A stretch of DNA of 52,620 nt from Asticcacaulis benevestitus DSM 16100 = ATCC BAA-896 (lineage in GTDB: Bacteria > Pseudomonadota > Alphaproteobacteria > Caulobacterales > Caulobacteraceae): positions 194 through 52,813 of the forward strand of contig NZ_AQWM01000025.1 of NCBI RefSeq assembly GCF_000376105.1. The letters run 5' to 3'. Shown one piece after another: positions 8,104 through 15,952 of this stretch; the first letter of the stretch is position 1; every line of letters starts with the position of its first letter. A program made the translations under genes and the position numbers. A model generated the notes under the pieces. It made no database searches, had not been told where the DNA came from, and saw only the letters and a list, made by a program, of their open reading frames with translations.

Positions 8104-9074
8104 GCTTGGAAATAGGCCCGCGCCTTGGCCGCATCGCCCTGGATGGCGATCTTCATCTCATCGAACGAATCGAACTTGGCTTCCGGACGAATGAAATCGA
8201 GTAGGCGGGTCTCGACCACCTGGCCATAAACCTCTTCGCTGAAATCGAACAGATAGGTTTCGAGCAGTTCGATATCGCCGCCGACCGTCGGGCGGACGCC
8301 GATATTGCTGACGCCATTGATCACGCGGCCATCGGGCAGGGCGGTCTGGGTGACATAGATGCCGTAACGCGGGCGCAGATAATCACCCAGCGTCAGGTTG
8401 AGGGTGGGAAAATCGATCGTGCGGCCCTGCTTGGCGCCATGGATGACCTCGCCGAGATAGGCCTGCGGGCGGCCGAGAATCTCCGTCGCCAGGGGCGCAT
8501 CACCGGACAGCAGCGCATCGCGCACAGCGGAAGACGACAGCTTGTGGCCTTCGGCATCGGTCTGACATGGCAGGATGTCGGTGGTGAAGCCAAGCTGATC
8601 ACCAAACGCCACGAGATCCTTGGCATGGCCGCCGCCGCGCTTGCCGAACTGGAAGTCGAAACCGGCCGAGACGTGGCTTAGTTTGAGATAGTCACGCAGA
8701 ATCAGGCGGGCGAAGTCTTCGGCAGAGAGCGATGACAGATGGGCATCGAAGGTCAGCACAAACGCATAGTCGACCCCCAAGGCCTCGAAAGCACGCAGTT
8801 GTTGCGAAAGCTGCATCAGGCGGAAGGCCTTGCCGTCCTTGTGGAAGAAGCTTTGCGGATGCGGATCGAAACAGATGACCGCCGAGGGCATGCCCTTGGC
8901 TTTTGCAGCGCGGATAGCCGATTCGATCACATGCTGATGGCCTATATGCACCCCGTCGAAACTGCCGATTGCGGCGCTGGCGCCAACGGGCAGAGGCGTA
9001 TCGGCCTCAAGACTTTGGTCTGCTGCCACGCCAAGCGTGATGACCTTGATGGAGCGAGGCAGGAGAACGGTCAC
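8100..9074 (-). CDS. ribF: bifunctional riboflavin kinase / FAD synthetase
   Basis: RibF makes FMN from riboflavin and then FAD from FMN in the cytoplasm. The 324-residue length fits the family. The N-terminal adenylyltransferase part has GSFDGVHIGHQ and the SSSAVRDALLSGD motif. The C-terminal kinase domain has GRTIDFPTLNL, with Asp where Gly is usual in GRTIGFPT, and NIGVRPTVGG. The MaoC gene ends 4 nt upstream, so these two minus-strand genes are probably one transcript. Confidence 0.95.
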   Translation of the reverse strand: MTVLLPRSIKVITLGVAADQSLEADTPLPVGASAAIGSFDGVHIGHQHVIESAIRAAKAKGMPSAVICFDPHPQSFFHKDGKAFRLMQLSQQLRAFEALGVDYAFVLTFDAHLSSLSAEDFARLILRDYLKLSHVSAGFDFQFGKRGGGHAKDLVAFGDQLGFTTDILPCQTDAEGHKLSSSAVRDALLSGDAPLATEILGRPQAYLGEVIHGAKQGRTIDFPTLNLTLGDYLRPRYGIYVTQTALPDGRVINGVSNIGVRPTVGGDIELLETYLFDFSEEVYGQVVETRLLDFIRPEAKFDSFDEMKIAIQGDAAKARAYFQA

Positions 9075-9078
9075 AGAC

Positions 9079-9504
9079 TTATGCAGGTCTCTTAGGGGCG
9101 ATAACCACAGCGGTTCCGCTCAACATGGTCTTGTTGCGCACTTTGACAAGGGTCGAGAGCGTGACATGGCCGGATTTTAGGTCGATGGCCTTGATGGTCA
9201 GTTCTACTGTCGCTTCATCGCCGGGTCTGACGGCGCGCTTGAAATCGAGCGTCTGCGAGACATAGATCGCTCCTCGGCCTGGCAGGTCGGAGGCCAGGGT
9301 GGCCGAGATATAGGCGCCGAGTAACATGCCGTGGGCGATGCGGCCCTTGAAGGGCGAGGCGCTGGCAAAGGCCTCATCGACATGGACGGGGTTATGGTCG
9401 GTCGAGACATCGGCGAAGGCGCGGATGGCGGCGTCATCCACCATAAAGACCCGGGCGGCGGTCTGGTCGATCGACAGTTCGTCAAGATAGAAGGCGTTGG
9501 TCAT
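9079..9504 (-). CDS. MaoC-like (R)-specific enoyl-CoA hydratase
   Basis: The 141-residue single hot-dog domain carries the hydratase-2 motif DVSTDHNPVHVDEAFA, including the catalytic Asp and His, followed by GRIAHGMLLGAYISA. PhaJ-type enzymes of this form hydrate trans-2-enoyl-CoA to (R)-3-hydroxyacyl-CoA and can feed polyhydroxyalkanoate synthesis; the acyl chain preference cannot be read from sequence. ATG 9504 is chosen; an upstream TTG at 9546 would add 14 unconserved residues. Confidence 0.85.
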   Translation of the reverse strand: MTNAFYLDELSIDQTAARVFMVDDAAIRAFADVSTDHNPVHVDEAFASASPFKGRIAHGMLLGAYISATLASDLPGRGAIYVSQTLDFKRAVRPGDEATVELTIKAIDLKSGHVTLSTLVKVRNKTMLSGTAVVIAPKRPA

Positions 9505-9821
9505 GATGTGAGGTCTAATGGATGGGACGAAGGCTGCCAAGGGCAAATCCCGGGACCTATTGATTTTGCTTCAACCGCGGCCGGGCGGGATAAACAGGCA
9601 AGCGCCAAACGATAGAATCGTCCCGCTTCGGCACAAATAATAGAGATTTCAGCGCTATTTTCACCATAAATGATGGTTAATATAGGATAAATGATTGAAT
9701 TTATTGAATAAAAAATGAAATCGCTCTTAACCTGATTTTATCGTCTGCAAGCTATTCTGGACCGGTCTTGAAACAAGAGCCTGCGTATTGCAAGGTTCGC
9801 TTAGAAAAAGTGGGGCGTTAC

Positions 9822-10208
9822 ATGGCCATCGATATGTCCATGCCGGTCTTGGTAGTTGATGACTATAAGACCATGCTGAGGATTATTTCCAATCTGCTTA
9901 AGCAGTTGGGATTTGAAAACGTCGAAGAAGCTTCGGATGGTACCGAGGCGCTCGATAAAATGAAAAAGAGTTCTTATGGACTGGTCATCTCCGACTGGAA
10001 CATGGAACCAATGACCGGCTATGAGCTGTTGTTGAAGGTTCGCGCAGATGATGTTCTGAAGCGCACGCCCTTCATCATGGTCACCGCCGAAAGCAAGACG
10101 GAAAACGTCATTGCGGCCAAGAAAGCTGGTGTTAACAATTACATTGTTAAGCCTTTCAACGCCGCGACTCTCAAGCAAAAGATCACCGCCGTTCTCGGCG
10201 ACTTCTAA
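9822..10208 (+). CDS. cheY: chemotaxis response regulator CheY
   Basis: This is a 128-residue stand-alone receiver domain. All signature residues line up with E. coli CheY shifted by one: acidic pair Asp13/Asp14, phospho-acceptor Asp58 (VISDWNMEP), switch Thr88 (MVTAES) and Lys110 (IVKPF). It should carry the phosphoryl signal from CheA to the flagellar motor. The cheZ gene follows after 30 nt, so writer target and eraser are co-expressed. The AT-rich region 9640-9760 upstream is the likely promoter area. An upstream in-frame start at 9768 has no ribosome site. Caulobacterales carry several CheY paralogues, so which motor or chemosensory function it serves is open. Confidence 0.88.
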   Translation: MAIDMSMPVLVVDDYKTMLRIISNLLKQLGFENVEEASDGTEALDKMKKSSYGLVISDWNMEPMTGYELLLKVRADDVLKRTPFIMVTAESKTENVIAAKKAGVNNYIVKPFNAATLKQKITAVLGDF

Positions 10209-10238
10209 GCCTGTCCATTCGTATTAAGTAGGATTATC

Positions 10239-11213
10239 ATGGCCCTGCCAGCATCAAAAACGCCAGAGTCTCAAGGTGATGACAGCCACGGTGCCGGCGG
10301 GTTCGAAGCCGCCATGGCCGGCGAGCTTGAGCCCAAGCTCATCAATCTGATGCAGCAATCCGAGGCGCTCGTCGCCCTGATGCGCGGCTTCTTCCAGCAG
10401 CTCGATAAGCGCCGCTCGGACGAATTCAGCATCATCGCCGGCTATATCGCCAAGGCAAAGGAAGAAATCCGCGACATGCGTCCGCATGATATTTCGCAGG
10501 AACGTATTCCGACCGCCGGCGCGGAACTTGAAGCCATTACCCGCGATACCGAAAACGCCACCCACAATATCATGAACTGCGCCGAGGCGATGTTGGGCTT
10601 TTCCGTCAAGGACTTTGGCGACGATCCGAAGGCTTACAAGGCCGCGGTCGATGATGAGGTCATGAAGATTTTTGAGGCCTGCTCGTTCCAGGACATCACT
10701 GGCCAGCGCGTGTCGAAGGTCGTCAATGTTTTGAAGCAGATCGAAGAGCGCGTTGGTCGTTTGGCCAACACTCTGGGAATCGAAGACGGTTCGCCCCGTG
10801 AAATGACGGCTGAAGAGAAGCGGGCCCACGATCTGTTGCTCAACGGTCCCGCCATTGGTGGTCCGGAAACCAAGCAGGACGCCATCGACGCCATGTTTGA
10901 TGAGGCGCCGGCCTTTGAAGCCCCGATCAAGGCCGATGCCCTGGCCGACAAGGCACCTGCTCCGGCTCCGGCTCCGGCACCTGTTGCCAAGGCGCCTGAA
11001 CCCGCTCCGGCGCCTAAGCCAGCCCCGGCGCCCGCACCGGTCGCTAAAGCGCCTGAACCCGCACCGGCTCCCAAGCCGGCTCCAGCCCCGGCCCCTGCGC
11101 CCCAGGAAGCCGCCGGCAACTCGCAGGACGATATCGACTCGATGTTCGATATCCCCGAAGAGGATATGGGTAAGACAAATTCGCAGGACGATATCGACGC
11201 CCTGTTCGATTAA
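10239..11213 (+). CDS. cheZ: CheZ-like CheY-P phosphatase with extended C-terminal tail
   Basis: The 324-residue protein has an N-terminal CheZ helical domain (about 30-190). The active-site motif CSFQDITGQ is present; Asp152 and Gln156 match the E. coli Asp143 and the catalytic Gln147 that positions water on CheY-P. After residue 200 comes a low-complexity Pro/Ala/Lys linker containing a near-exact 19-residue duplication. The tail holds three copies of a short acidic motif: KQDAIDAMFD (212-221), SQDDIDSMFD (295-304) and SQDDIDALFD (315-324, the exact C terminus). These resemble the CheY-binding C-terminal peptide of E. coli CheZ and the FliM N-terminal peptide. The gene directly follows cheY and is closed by a strong terminator. 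Confidence 0.88.
   Translation: MALPASKTPESQGDDSHGAGGFEAAMAGELEPKLINLMQQSEALVALMRGFFQQLDKRRSDEFSIIAGYIAKAKEEIRDMRPHDISQERIPTAGAELEAITRDTENATHNIMNCAEAMLGFSVKDFGDDPKAYKAAVDDEVMKIFEACSFQDITGQRVSKVVNVLKQIEERVGRLANTLGIEDGSPREMTAEEKRAHDLLLNGPAIGGPETKQDAIDAMFDEAPAFEAPIKADALADKAPAPAPAPAPVAKAPEPAPAPKPAPAPAPVAKAPEPAPAPKPAPAPAPAPQEAAGNSQDDIDSMFDIPEEDMGKTNSQDDIDALFD
10980..11093 (+). repeat. two 57-bp tandem repeats in cheZ
   Basis: Two consecutive 57-nt units (10980-11036 and 11037-11093) each encode PVAKAPEPAPAPKPAPAPA. They differ at several third codon positions, so the amino acid unit is held while the DNA has drifted. They form the flexible linker between the CheZ phosphatase domain and the C-terminal CheY-docking-like peptides. 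Confidence 0.9.
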
Positions 11214-11283
11214 GCATAAGCAGCAAAGACATTTCGAGCCTCATCAAGAAGGCAGAATGCTAAAGATTGCGATGGTGAAGAAG

Positions 11284-11314
11284 CGCGGTGGCCAGTGTGG
11301 TCGCCGCGTTTTTT
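11284..11314 (+). terminator. Rho-independent terminator after cheY-cheZ
   Basis: CGCGGTGGCC (11284-11293) pairs along its full length with GGTCGCCGCG (11299-11308), counting two G-T pairs, with a 5-nt loop and six T directly after. It lies 70 nt past the cheZ stop on the same strand. Confidence 0.9.
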
Positions 11315-11352
11315 CGTTCCACGTGCCAAGCTTTTTTGCTTAAGTTGTCCTT

Positions 11353-11814
11353 ATGACAGAGACATATATCGTGCGGCCGATAAGGCCGGAAGATTATCAA
11401 AACTGGCGGCCGCTATGGGACGCCTACAACGCCTTCTATGGCCGCAAGGATGGCACCGCCTTGCCGGAAAGCGTGACCGACATGACATGGGCGCGTTTCT
11501 TCGATGCGGCCGAGCCGGTTCATGCTCTGGTCTGCCTGAGCGGTTCTGAAATGGTCGGGCTGGCGCATTACCTGTTTCATCGCTCGACCTCTGCGATCGA
11601 GCCAAGCTGTTACCTGCAAGACCTGTTTACGGTGCCGGCATGGCGCGGACAGGGCATAGCCCGCCGGCTGATCTCAGCCGTCAGCGAGGCGGCTCAGGCG
11701 GCCGGTACGGCGCGCCTCTACTGGCACACCCATATGAACAACCGCACGGCGCAGAAGCTATATGACAAGGTCGCCGAGCGTTCTGGCTTTATTGTCTATC
11801 GCAAGACGTCGTGA
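11353..11814 (+). CDS. GNAT-family N-acetyltransferase
   Basis: This 153-residue GNAT domain begins with TYIVRPIRPEDY. The acetyl-CoA pyrophosphate-binding loop is RGQGIARRLI, preceded by the beta-4 strand CYLQDLFTVPAW. The late segment HMNNRTAQKLYDKV is the usual family motif. Substrate unknown. It has its own region after the cheZ terminator. Its TGA directly abuts the stop codon of the HAD gene on the other strand, with no base between. Confidence 0.85.
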   Translation: MTETYIVRPIRPEDYQNWRPLWDAYNAFYGRKDGTALPESVTDMTWARFFDAAEPVHALVCLSGSEMVGLAHYLFHRSTSAIEPSCYLQDLFTVPAWRGQGIARRLISAVSEAAQAAGTARLYWHTHMNNRTAQKLYDKVAERSGFIVYRKTS

Positions 11815-12690
11815 CTATTTCCAGCGCAGGGCGTCAGCCACGTATTTGGCATTGGCCATCTGGGTATCGAGAACGGCCTTGAGCAACAGCGGATCCAGCA
11901 CGCCCTGGGCATTGGTGGCCTCAAGCGCATGGATGCCCGCGGCTATAAAGATGAGGTCGAGGCCCTGACCATTCGCGCCCAGAACATCTGTCGGCAGGCC
12001 ATCGCCGATGGCGACAATGCGCGTCTTGTCGTGCGACTTGCCGGTGATTTTTTCCAGGGACTGATAGCAAAGCTCATAGATGGGCGCATAGGGCTTGCCG
12101 GCCATAATCACCGGGCCGCCAAGAGAGGCGTAAAGATCAGCCAGCGAGCCCGCGCACATGATGATCTTGTCACCGCGCTGCACCACCTTGTCCGGATTGG
12201 CGCAGATCATCACGATCTTGCGCTGGGCGGCGAGGGTGAAGGCATGCTGATACTGGTCGAGCGTATCGTTTTCGTCGTCGAACGGCCCGGTGCAGGAGAT
12301 AAAGGTCGCCGTTTGGGGCGTGCCTGACAGGTCGATATCTATGCCTTCGTAGATGACGCTGTCACGCTCGGGACCAACCTTCCAGGCAGAGCCTTGCGGT
12401 GCGAATTTCTTGAGATATTCGCGGGTGGCGTCGCCGGAGGAAATGACGTCGGAGAAGGCATCATCCATGATGCCGAGGCTGGCCAATTGTTCGATAAGGC
12501 TTTCGCGGGGACGTGGCGAATTGGAGATCAGGATGACCGGGCCGCGCTCGGCCTTGAACTTGCGCAGGGCTTCATAGGCGGGCGGGAAGTGCTGACGACC
12601 ATTGTGAAGGACGCCCCAGATATCGCAGAAGATGGCGTCGTAATGTTCGGCAATGTCAAAAAGACCGTTCAGCAGTTCAGGATGGCTCAT
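11815..12690 (-). CDS. HAD-superfamily hydrolase, NagD-like (TIGR01459 family)
   Basis: The 291-residue protein has the family IIA HAD fold. The nucleophile motif is FCDIWGVLHNG (DxWGV form), motif II is LISNSPRP, a cap domain follows, and motifs III/IV lie around MAGKPYAPIYELC and AIGDGLPTDVLGA. Such proteins remove phosphate from small molecules; the exact substrate of the alphaproteobacterial subgroup is not established. ATG 12690 is used; an in-frame GTG at 12699 is an alternative. It lies downstream of tipF on the same strand with about 95 nt between. Confidence 0.85.
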   Translation of the reverse strand: MSHPELLNGLFDIAEHYDAIFCDIWGVLHNGRQHFPPAYEALRKFKAERGPVILISNSPRPRESLIEQLASLGIMDDAFSDVISSGDATREYLKKFAPQGSAWKVGPERDSVIYEGIDIDLSGTPQTATFISCTGPFDDENDTLDQYQHAFTLAAQRKIVMICANPDKVVQRGDKIIMCAGSLADLYASLGGPVIMAGKPYAPIYELCYQSLEKITGKSHDKTRIVAIGDGLPTDVLGANGQGLDLIFIAAGIHALEATNAQGVLDPLLLKAVLDTQMANAKYVADALRWK

Positions 12691-12785
12691 CAGACTCACA
12701 TAGGTTACGCGGCGGTTCGGCCTTCCTTATCGGCTGCGTGTGACGAGGGAAAGGCAGAAAGTCAGTGTGAGCGCATTAAAGCCTA

Positions 12786-14072
12786 TCAGGCTCGGCGGCG
12801 GCCTTGCTGCGGCATGGTCGATTTGACGAAGCCTGCAGGTGGGTCGGTTTCTGCCAGAACCTGTTCCTTGATGGCGCGCGGTTCGCCGAACAGATGACCC
12901 TGCGCATACCCGATCTCGATGTCGAGAATATCGACGACCTGACGCTCGTTCTCGACCTTTTCAGCGATAACCTCAATGCCATAGCGCGCCAGCAGGCCGG
13001 CATAGTCACCGGCGTGGATGTCCTTGAGGAACTTGAGCGTGGGCTTGCCTTCGACGTCCAGCAGTTGTTCGAGCAGCAGATTAGCGCCAACCTTGACGTA
13101 GCGCACGTCAGAACGGTGCAGATCCTGCAGGTCGAAATCGATGGTCGTCACCTTGTCGATCGAGAAGCGGAAGCCGAGATCGGCCAGCTTGGCCATGTTG
13201 CGCGCCTCAACCGAAGCGCGGGTGGCAAAGGCGTCCTGACCCAGTTCAAAAATCAGCGAACCGGCGAGATCACGGTTTTCATTGAGGAATTCCAGGAACT
13301 GCGGGAAGAAGGTCTCGTCACGCAGGCTCGTCAGGGATATATTGCAGAAGATGCCGATGCGGCGGTCCTGCTTGGCCAGGCGGCGCACGATCTGCACGCA
13401 GCGGAACAGCAAAAGGTTGTCAATGCTCGGCACCAGACCTTCGGCGTCGGCCACGGTCAGGTATTCGGCGGGCATCAAGACACGGCCGGTGACATCGCGC
13501 AGGCGCGAAAACGATTCATAGAAGATGGTCTTGCGCTGGGGCAGCGAGACGACCGGCTGGAGATAGAGATCGACCCGGTTTTGCGTCAGGGCTTCGCGGA
13601 TGGTCTCGATCAGCGCCAGGGCCTGCGCTTCTTTGTGGTTCATTGCGGGCGAGCCGCGCAGCGGCACCACAACGGGGCCGGATTTCCACTCGTTCATGCG
13701 GTCTTCGATGCTTTCACCGAGCTTCATGACCAGATCTTCCAGCATCTTCACTTCCGAGGTCAGTTCCTCGGACCGTGAGGTGCGCTGGTTCTGCACGCGA
13801 TCGGCCAGTTCGATCATGTCTTTTTGCGTGGAATCGATGGCATCGACCATCAGGCGGTGGGCGTCACGCACATTCTCGACATCGCGGATGATGCGGCGTT
13901 CAGCCATCTGCTGCGAGGCATAGGCGTGAAAAGCAAGGCAGCAGCCCAGCGTGCCGGCGAGGGCCGCAATCGCCGTGCCGCCATCCGAACCACCACGGAA
14001 GATCATCGCGGCGACGCTCGCGCTGATCAGAATGTAGGTCACGACAAGGATGGCCGGAACAAATTTGCCCAT
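12786..14072 (-). CDS. tipF: TipF-like flagellar positioning protein with degenerate EAL domain
   Basis: The 428-residue protein has two N-terminal membrane helices (about 4-23 and 33-50), a charged helical stretch likely to be a coiled coil (60-130) and a C-terminal EAL-type domain (about 150-395). This is the layout of Caulobacter TipF, which binds cyclic di-GMP and marks the pole for flagellar assembly. The catalytic residues look broken: EAL is replaced by ESF (186-188) in FYESFSRLR and the metal-binding Asp pair by DK in FSIDKVTT, so it should sense rather than cleave cyclic di-GMP. ATG 14072 follows GGGA; an in-frame GTG at 14102 is less likely. Name assigned from architecture and context. 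Confidence 0.8.
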   Translation of the reverse strand: MGKFVPAILVVTYILISASVAAMIFRGGSDGGTAIAALAGTLGCCLAFHAYASQQMAERRIIRDVENVRDAHRLMVDAIDSTQKDMIELADRVQNQRTSRSEELTSEVKMLEDLVMKLGESIEDRMNEWKSGPVVVPLRGSPAMNHKEAQALALIETIREALTQNRVDLYLQPVVSLPQRKTIFYESFSRLRDVTGRVLMPAEYLTVADAEGLVPSIDNLLLFRCVQIVRRLAKQDRRIGIFCNISLTSLRDETFFPQFLEFLNENRDLAGSLIFELGQDAFATRASVEARNMAKLADLGFRFSIDKVTTIDFDLQDLHRSDVRYVKVGANLLLEQLLDVEGKPTLKFLKDIHAGDYAGLLARYGIEVIAEKVENERQVVDILDIEIGYAQGHLFGEPRAIKEQVLAETDPPAGFVKSTMPQQGRRRA

Positions 14073-14187
14073 TGGAGGTCCCAGATACGCCAAAAGCGGC
14101 ACGCAGAATCACACATTGACTATGGAATGATTCAGGAGACCCGGAAAGGGGCTGTTAACACTTGTAAACAGATATTAACGGGCAGAT

Positions 14188-14682
14188 CTAAATAACGCCG
14201 TCGGTATTCCGGCGGAACGGGCCGGGATAGTGTTGGTCGGACGTCCGGCGGCGATCCGGGCCGAAATAGGTCTTGCACCGGATGTAGGGGCGGGGCCGCA
14301 TGATGACCGAATCGAGCCGTCCGAGCAAGGCGCGGGCTGTCAGCGGTTTGACCACGAACTCGTTGACGCCGGCATCACGGGCCTGAATGACGCGCGAACG
14401 CTCCGAATGGCCTGTGATCATGACCACGGGCAGGTAGGGGTTCGACGAATCGGGGGCGTTGCGCAGCATCTTGGTGAACTCGACGCCATCAATCGGGTCC
14501 ATGTTGAAATCGACAAGGGCAATATCGGCTGGAAACTGACGCAGCATATCGAGTCCTTCGGCGCCATCGCGGGCCTCGCGGACATTACGGATGCCGGTGC
14601 CTTTCAGGATGGCGGCCACGATGGACCGCATATGCTGATTATCCTCAATCAGCAGAATTTTCAGACTACTGTAGTCAGCCAT
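14188..14682 (-). CDS. CheY-like response regulator with arginine-rich tail (Cle-like)
   Basis: The 164-residue protein is a receiver domain with a C-terminal extension. Receiver residues are intact: Glu13/Asp14, phospho-acceptor Asp58 (ALVDFNMDP), Thr90 and Lys112 (VVKPLTAR). The tail from 129 is rich in Arg and aromatics: RPRPYIR, YFGPDRRR and PGPFRRN. Caulobacter Cle proteins (CleA-E) are CheY-like regulators that bind cyclic di-GMP through an arginine-rich C-terminal segment and then act on the flagellar motor or holdfast timing. The resemblance and the position just upstream of tipF support a related role, but the exact Cle subtype is not decided here. Confidence 0.7.
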   Translation of the reverse strand: MADYSSLKILLIEDNQHMRSIVAAILKGTGIRNVREARDGAEGLDMLRQFPADIALVDFNMDPIDGVEFTKMLRNAPDSSNPYLPVVMITGHSERSRVIQARDAGVNEFVVKPLTARALLGRLDSVIMRPRPYIRCKTYFGPDRRRTSDQHYPGPFRRNTDGVI

Positions 14683-14846
14683 GGTTCAGATGCAGTTTGA
14701 ATAGATGCGAGCCTTACGCCCGGGTTGTTATGGCGAACGCATAGAGCTGTTATGCGAAATGTCCAAATCTTTTAAAAGCGAACATTGATATTTCGGGGAT
14801 ATTTCCGACAGAGCGGATATTAGGTAACACCGATGTGGAAATATCG

Positions 14847-15695
14847 CTAAACGCTTGTGACCATGAAACTGGGGTCCATATGGAAATCGCCCCATTTGAG
14901 TCGCCAGCACAGGTGCGGGCCGGTGGCGCGGCCCTTGGCGCCGACGAGACCGAGCAATTGCCCTTGCACAACACGGTCGCCCTTCTGCACCAGCACATTG
15001 GACTGATGCAGGTACATCGATATGACGCCCAGACCATGGTCGATAAAGGTCAGGCCGCCTTCGTAAAACAGATCCGGCTCAGCCAGTACCACCAATCCGC
15101 CTTGCGGCGCATAGATAGGCGTGCCGATGGGGGCGGCCATGTCGAAGCCATAATGCGGGCTTTTCGGTACGCCATTGAGGACGCGCTGATTACCGAACTG
15201 GCCAGACACAATGAAGTTCTTGAGCGGATAGATAAAGCCGCCCTTGAAGGTGTCATCGGTGTCGCGGCTGGCGAAGGCTTCGGCCTTAAGGGCCGAATCG
15301 CGCTTGATGCGTTCCAGCACTTCCGGGGCTGTGGGGGTGACTGTTTCCGGGGGCAGGCCATCGACGCGCTGCACATCATAGAGGCGCGGGGTGAAAGCCA
15401 GGTCGAAACTGTCGCTGCCGGCGGGTGTGCGTATCTCGATACGGTAGGGCGATACACCGTCGCGGTCGATGCCGATATAGAACCAGCCTTCCGGCGAGGT
15501 ATGGCCGCGTAATGTCCCGTTCAGCCATAGCTCGGCGTCAGGATCCGCCTGACCCACAGCATAGCCGCTTTGCTCGAAACGGCCGCGCAGACGAAAGGGC
15601 AGGTCAGCCGAAAAGGCCGGCCGCGCCAGAAAGCCAAGCGCCGCGCCAGCGCTCAAACTCAGCACGGAACGGCGGTTCAGCCCTTTGGATATCAC
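14847..15695 (-). CDS. Tat-exported M23-family metallopeptidase
   Basis: The 282-residue protein starts with a twin-arginine-type signal (NRRSVLSLS, cleavage near AFSA), then a beta-rich N-terminal domain and a C-terminal LytM/M23 domain from about 165. Zinc-site residues are visible in HYGFDMAAPIGTP (His and Asp) and the MYLHQS and GPHLCWRLKW blocks. The usual HLH motif is HLC here, so the third zinc ligand would be Cys. M23 enzymes cut peptidoglycan cross-bridges or act as regulators of amidases. The GTG start overlaps the TGA of the DUF2093 gene by 4 nt (GTGA), which suggests translational coupling. Confidence 0.85.
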   Translation of the reverse strand: MISKGLNRRSVLSLSAGAALGFLARPAFSADLPFRLRGRFEQSGYAVGQADPDAELWLNGTLRGHTSPEGWFYIGIDRDGVSPYRIEIRTPAGSDSFDLAFTPRLYDVQRVDGLPPETVTPTAPEVLERIKRDSALKAEAFASRDTDDTFKGGFIYPLKNFIVSGQFGNQRVLNGVPKSPHYGFDMAAPIGTPIYAPQGGLVVLAEPDLFYEGGLTFIDHGLGVISMYLHQSNVLVQKGDRVVQGQLLGLVGAKGRATGPHLCWRLKWGDFHMDPSFMVTSV

Positions 15696-15907
15696 GGGTT
15701 CCGTCTTTTCCAGGCCTGGGTCGCTTCTTCGGGACCGGCATAGGCTTCCTGCGTGCGCGGGTCCCAGTATTTCAGCGCTTCGAGCGGGATCTGCTTGCCG
15801 GAAACGGCGCAGATCACAAACTTGCCGGGGCGCATGAGCGTGTAGTCGCCATCGCCGTAATGGATGATGGCCTGGCCGGGCAAGGGAGAGGGCGTGTGCA
15901 TATTCAT
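15692..15907 (-). CDS. DUF2093 domain protein
   Basis: This 71-residue protein matches the alphaproteobacterial DUF2093 pattern: IIHYGDGDYTLMRPGKFV, a CAVSGKQIPLEALKYW centre and QEAYAGPEEA near the end. Function is unknown; its small size and single Cys give no further clue. It lies between xseA and the M23 gene on the same strand. Confidence 0.85.
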   Translation of the reverse strand: MNMHTPSPLPGQAIIHYGDGDYTLMRPGKFVICAVSGKQIPLEALKYWDPRTQEAYAGPEEATQAWKRRNP

Positions 15908-15952
15908 GACGGCAACATAATCCGATGATGCCCCACGATCAAGGGCACCGAC

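Noticed and set aside
10959..11110. Direct repeats considered as a CRISPR-like or mobile repeat
   Set aside because: They are in frame in cheZ and encode a Pro/Ala linker; no spacers.
14152..14179. Possible CtrA-type site before tipF (TTAAC half-sites and a near-palindrome CTGTT-N10-AACAG)
   Set aside because: The half-sites are 20 nt apart rather than the 11 nt needed for TTAA-N7-TTAAC, so the match is too weak to report as a feature.
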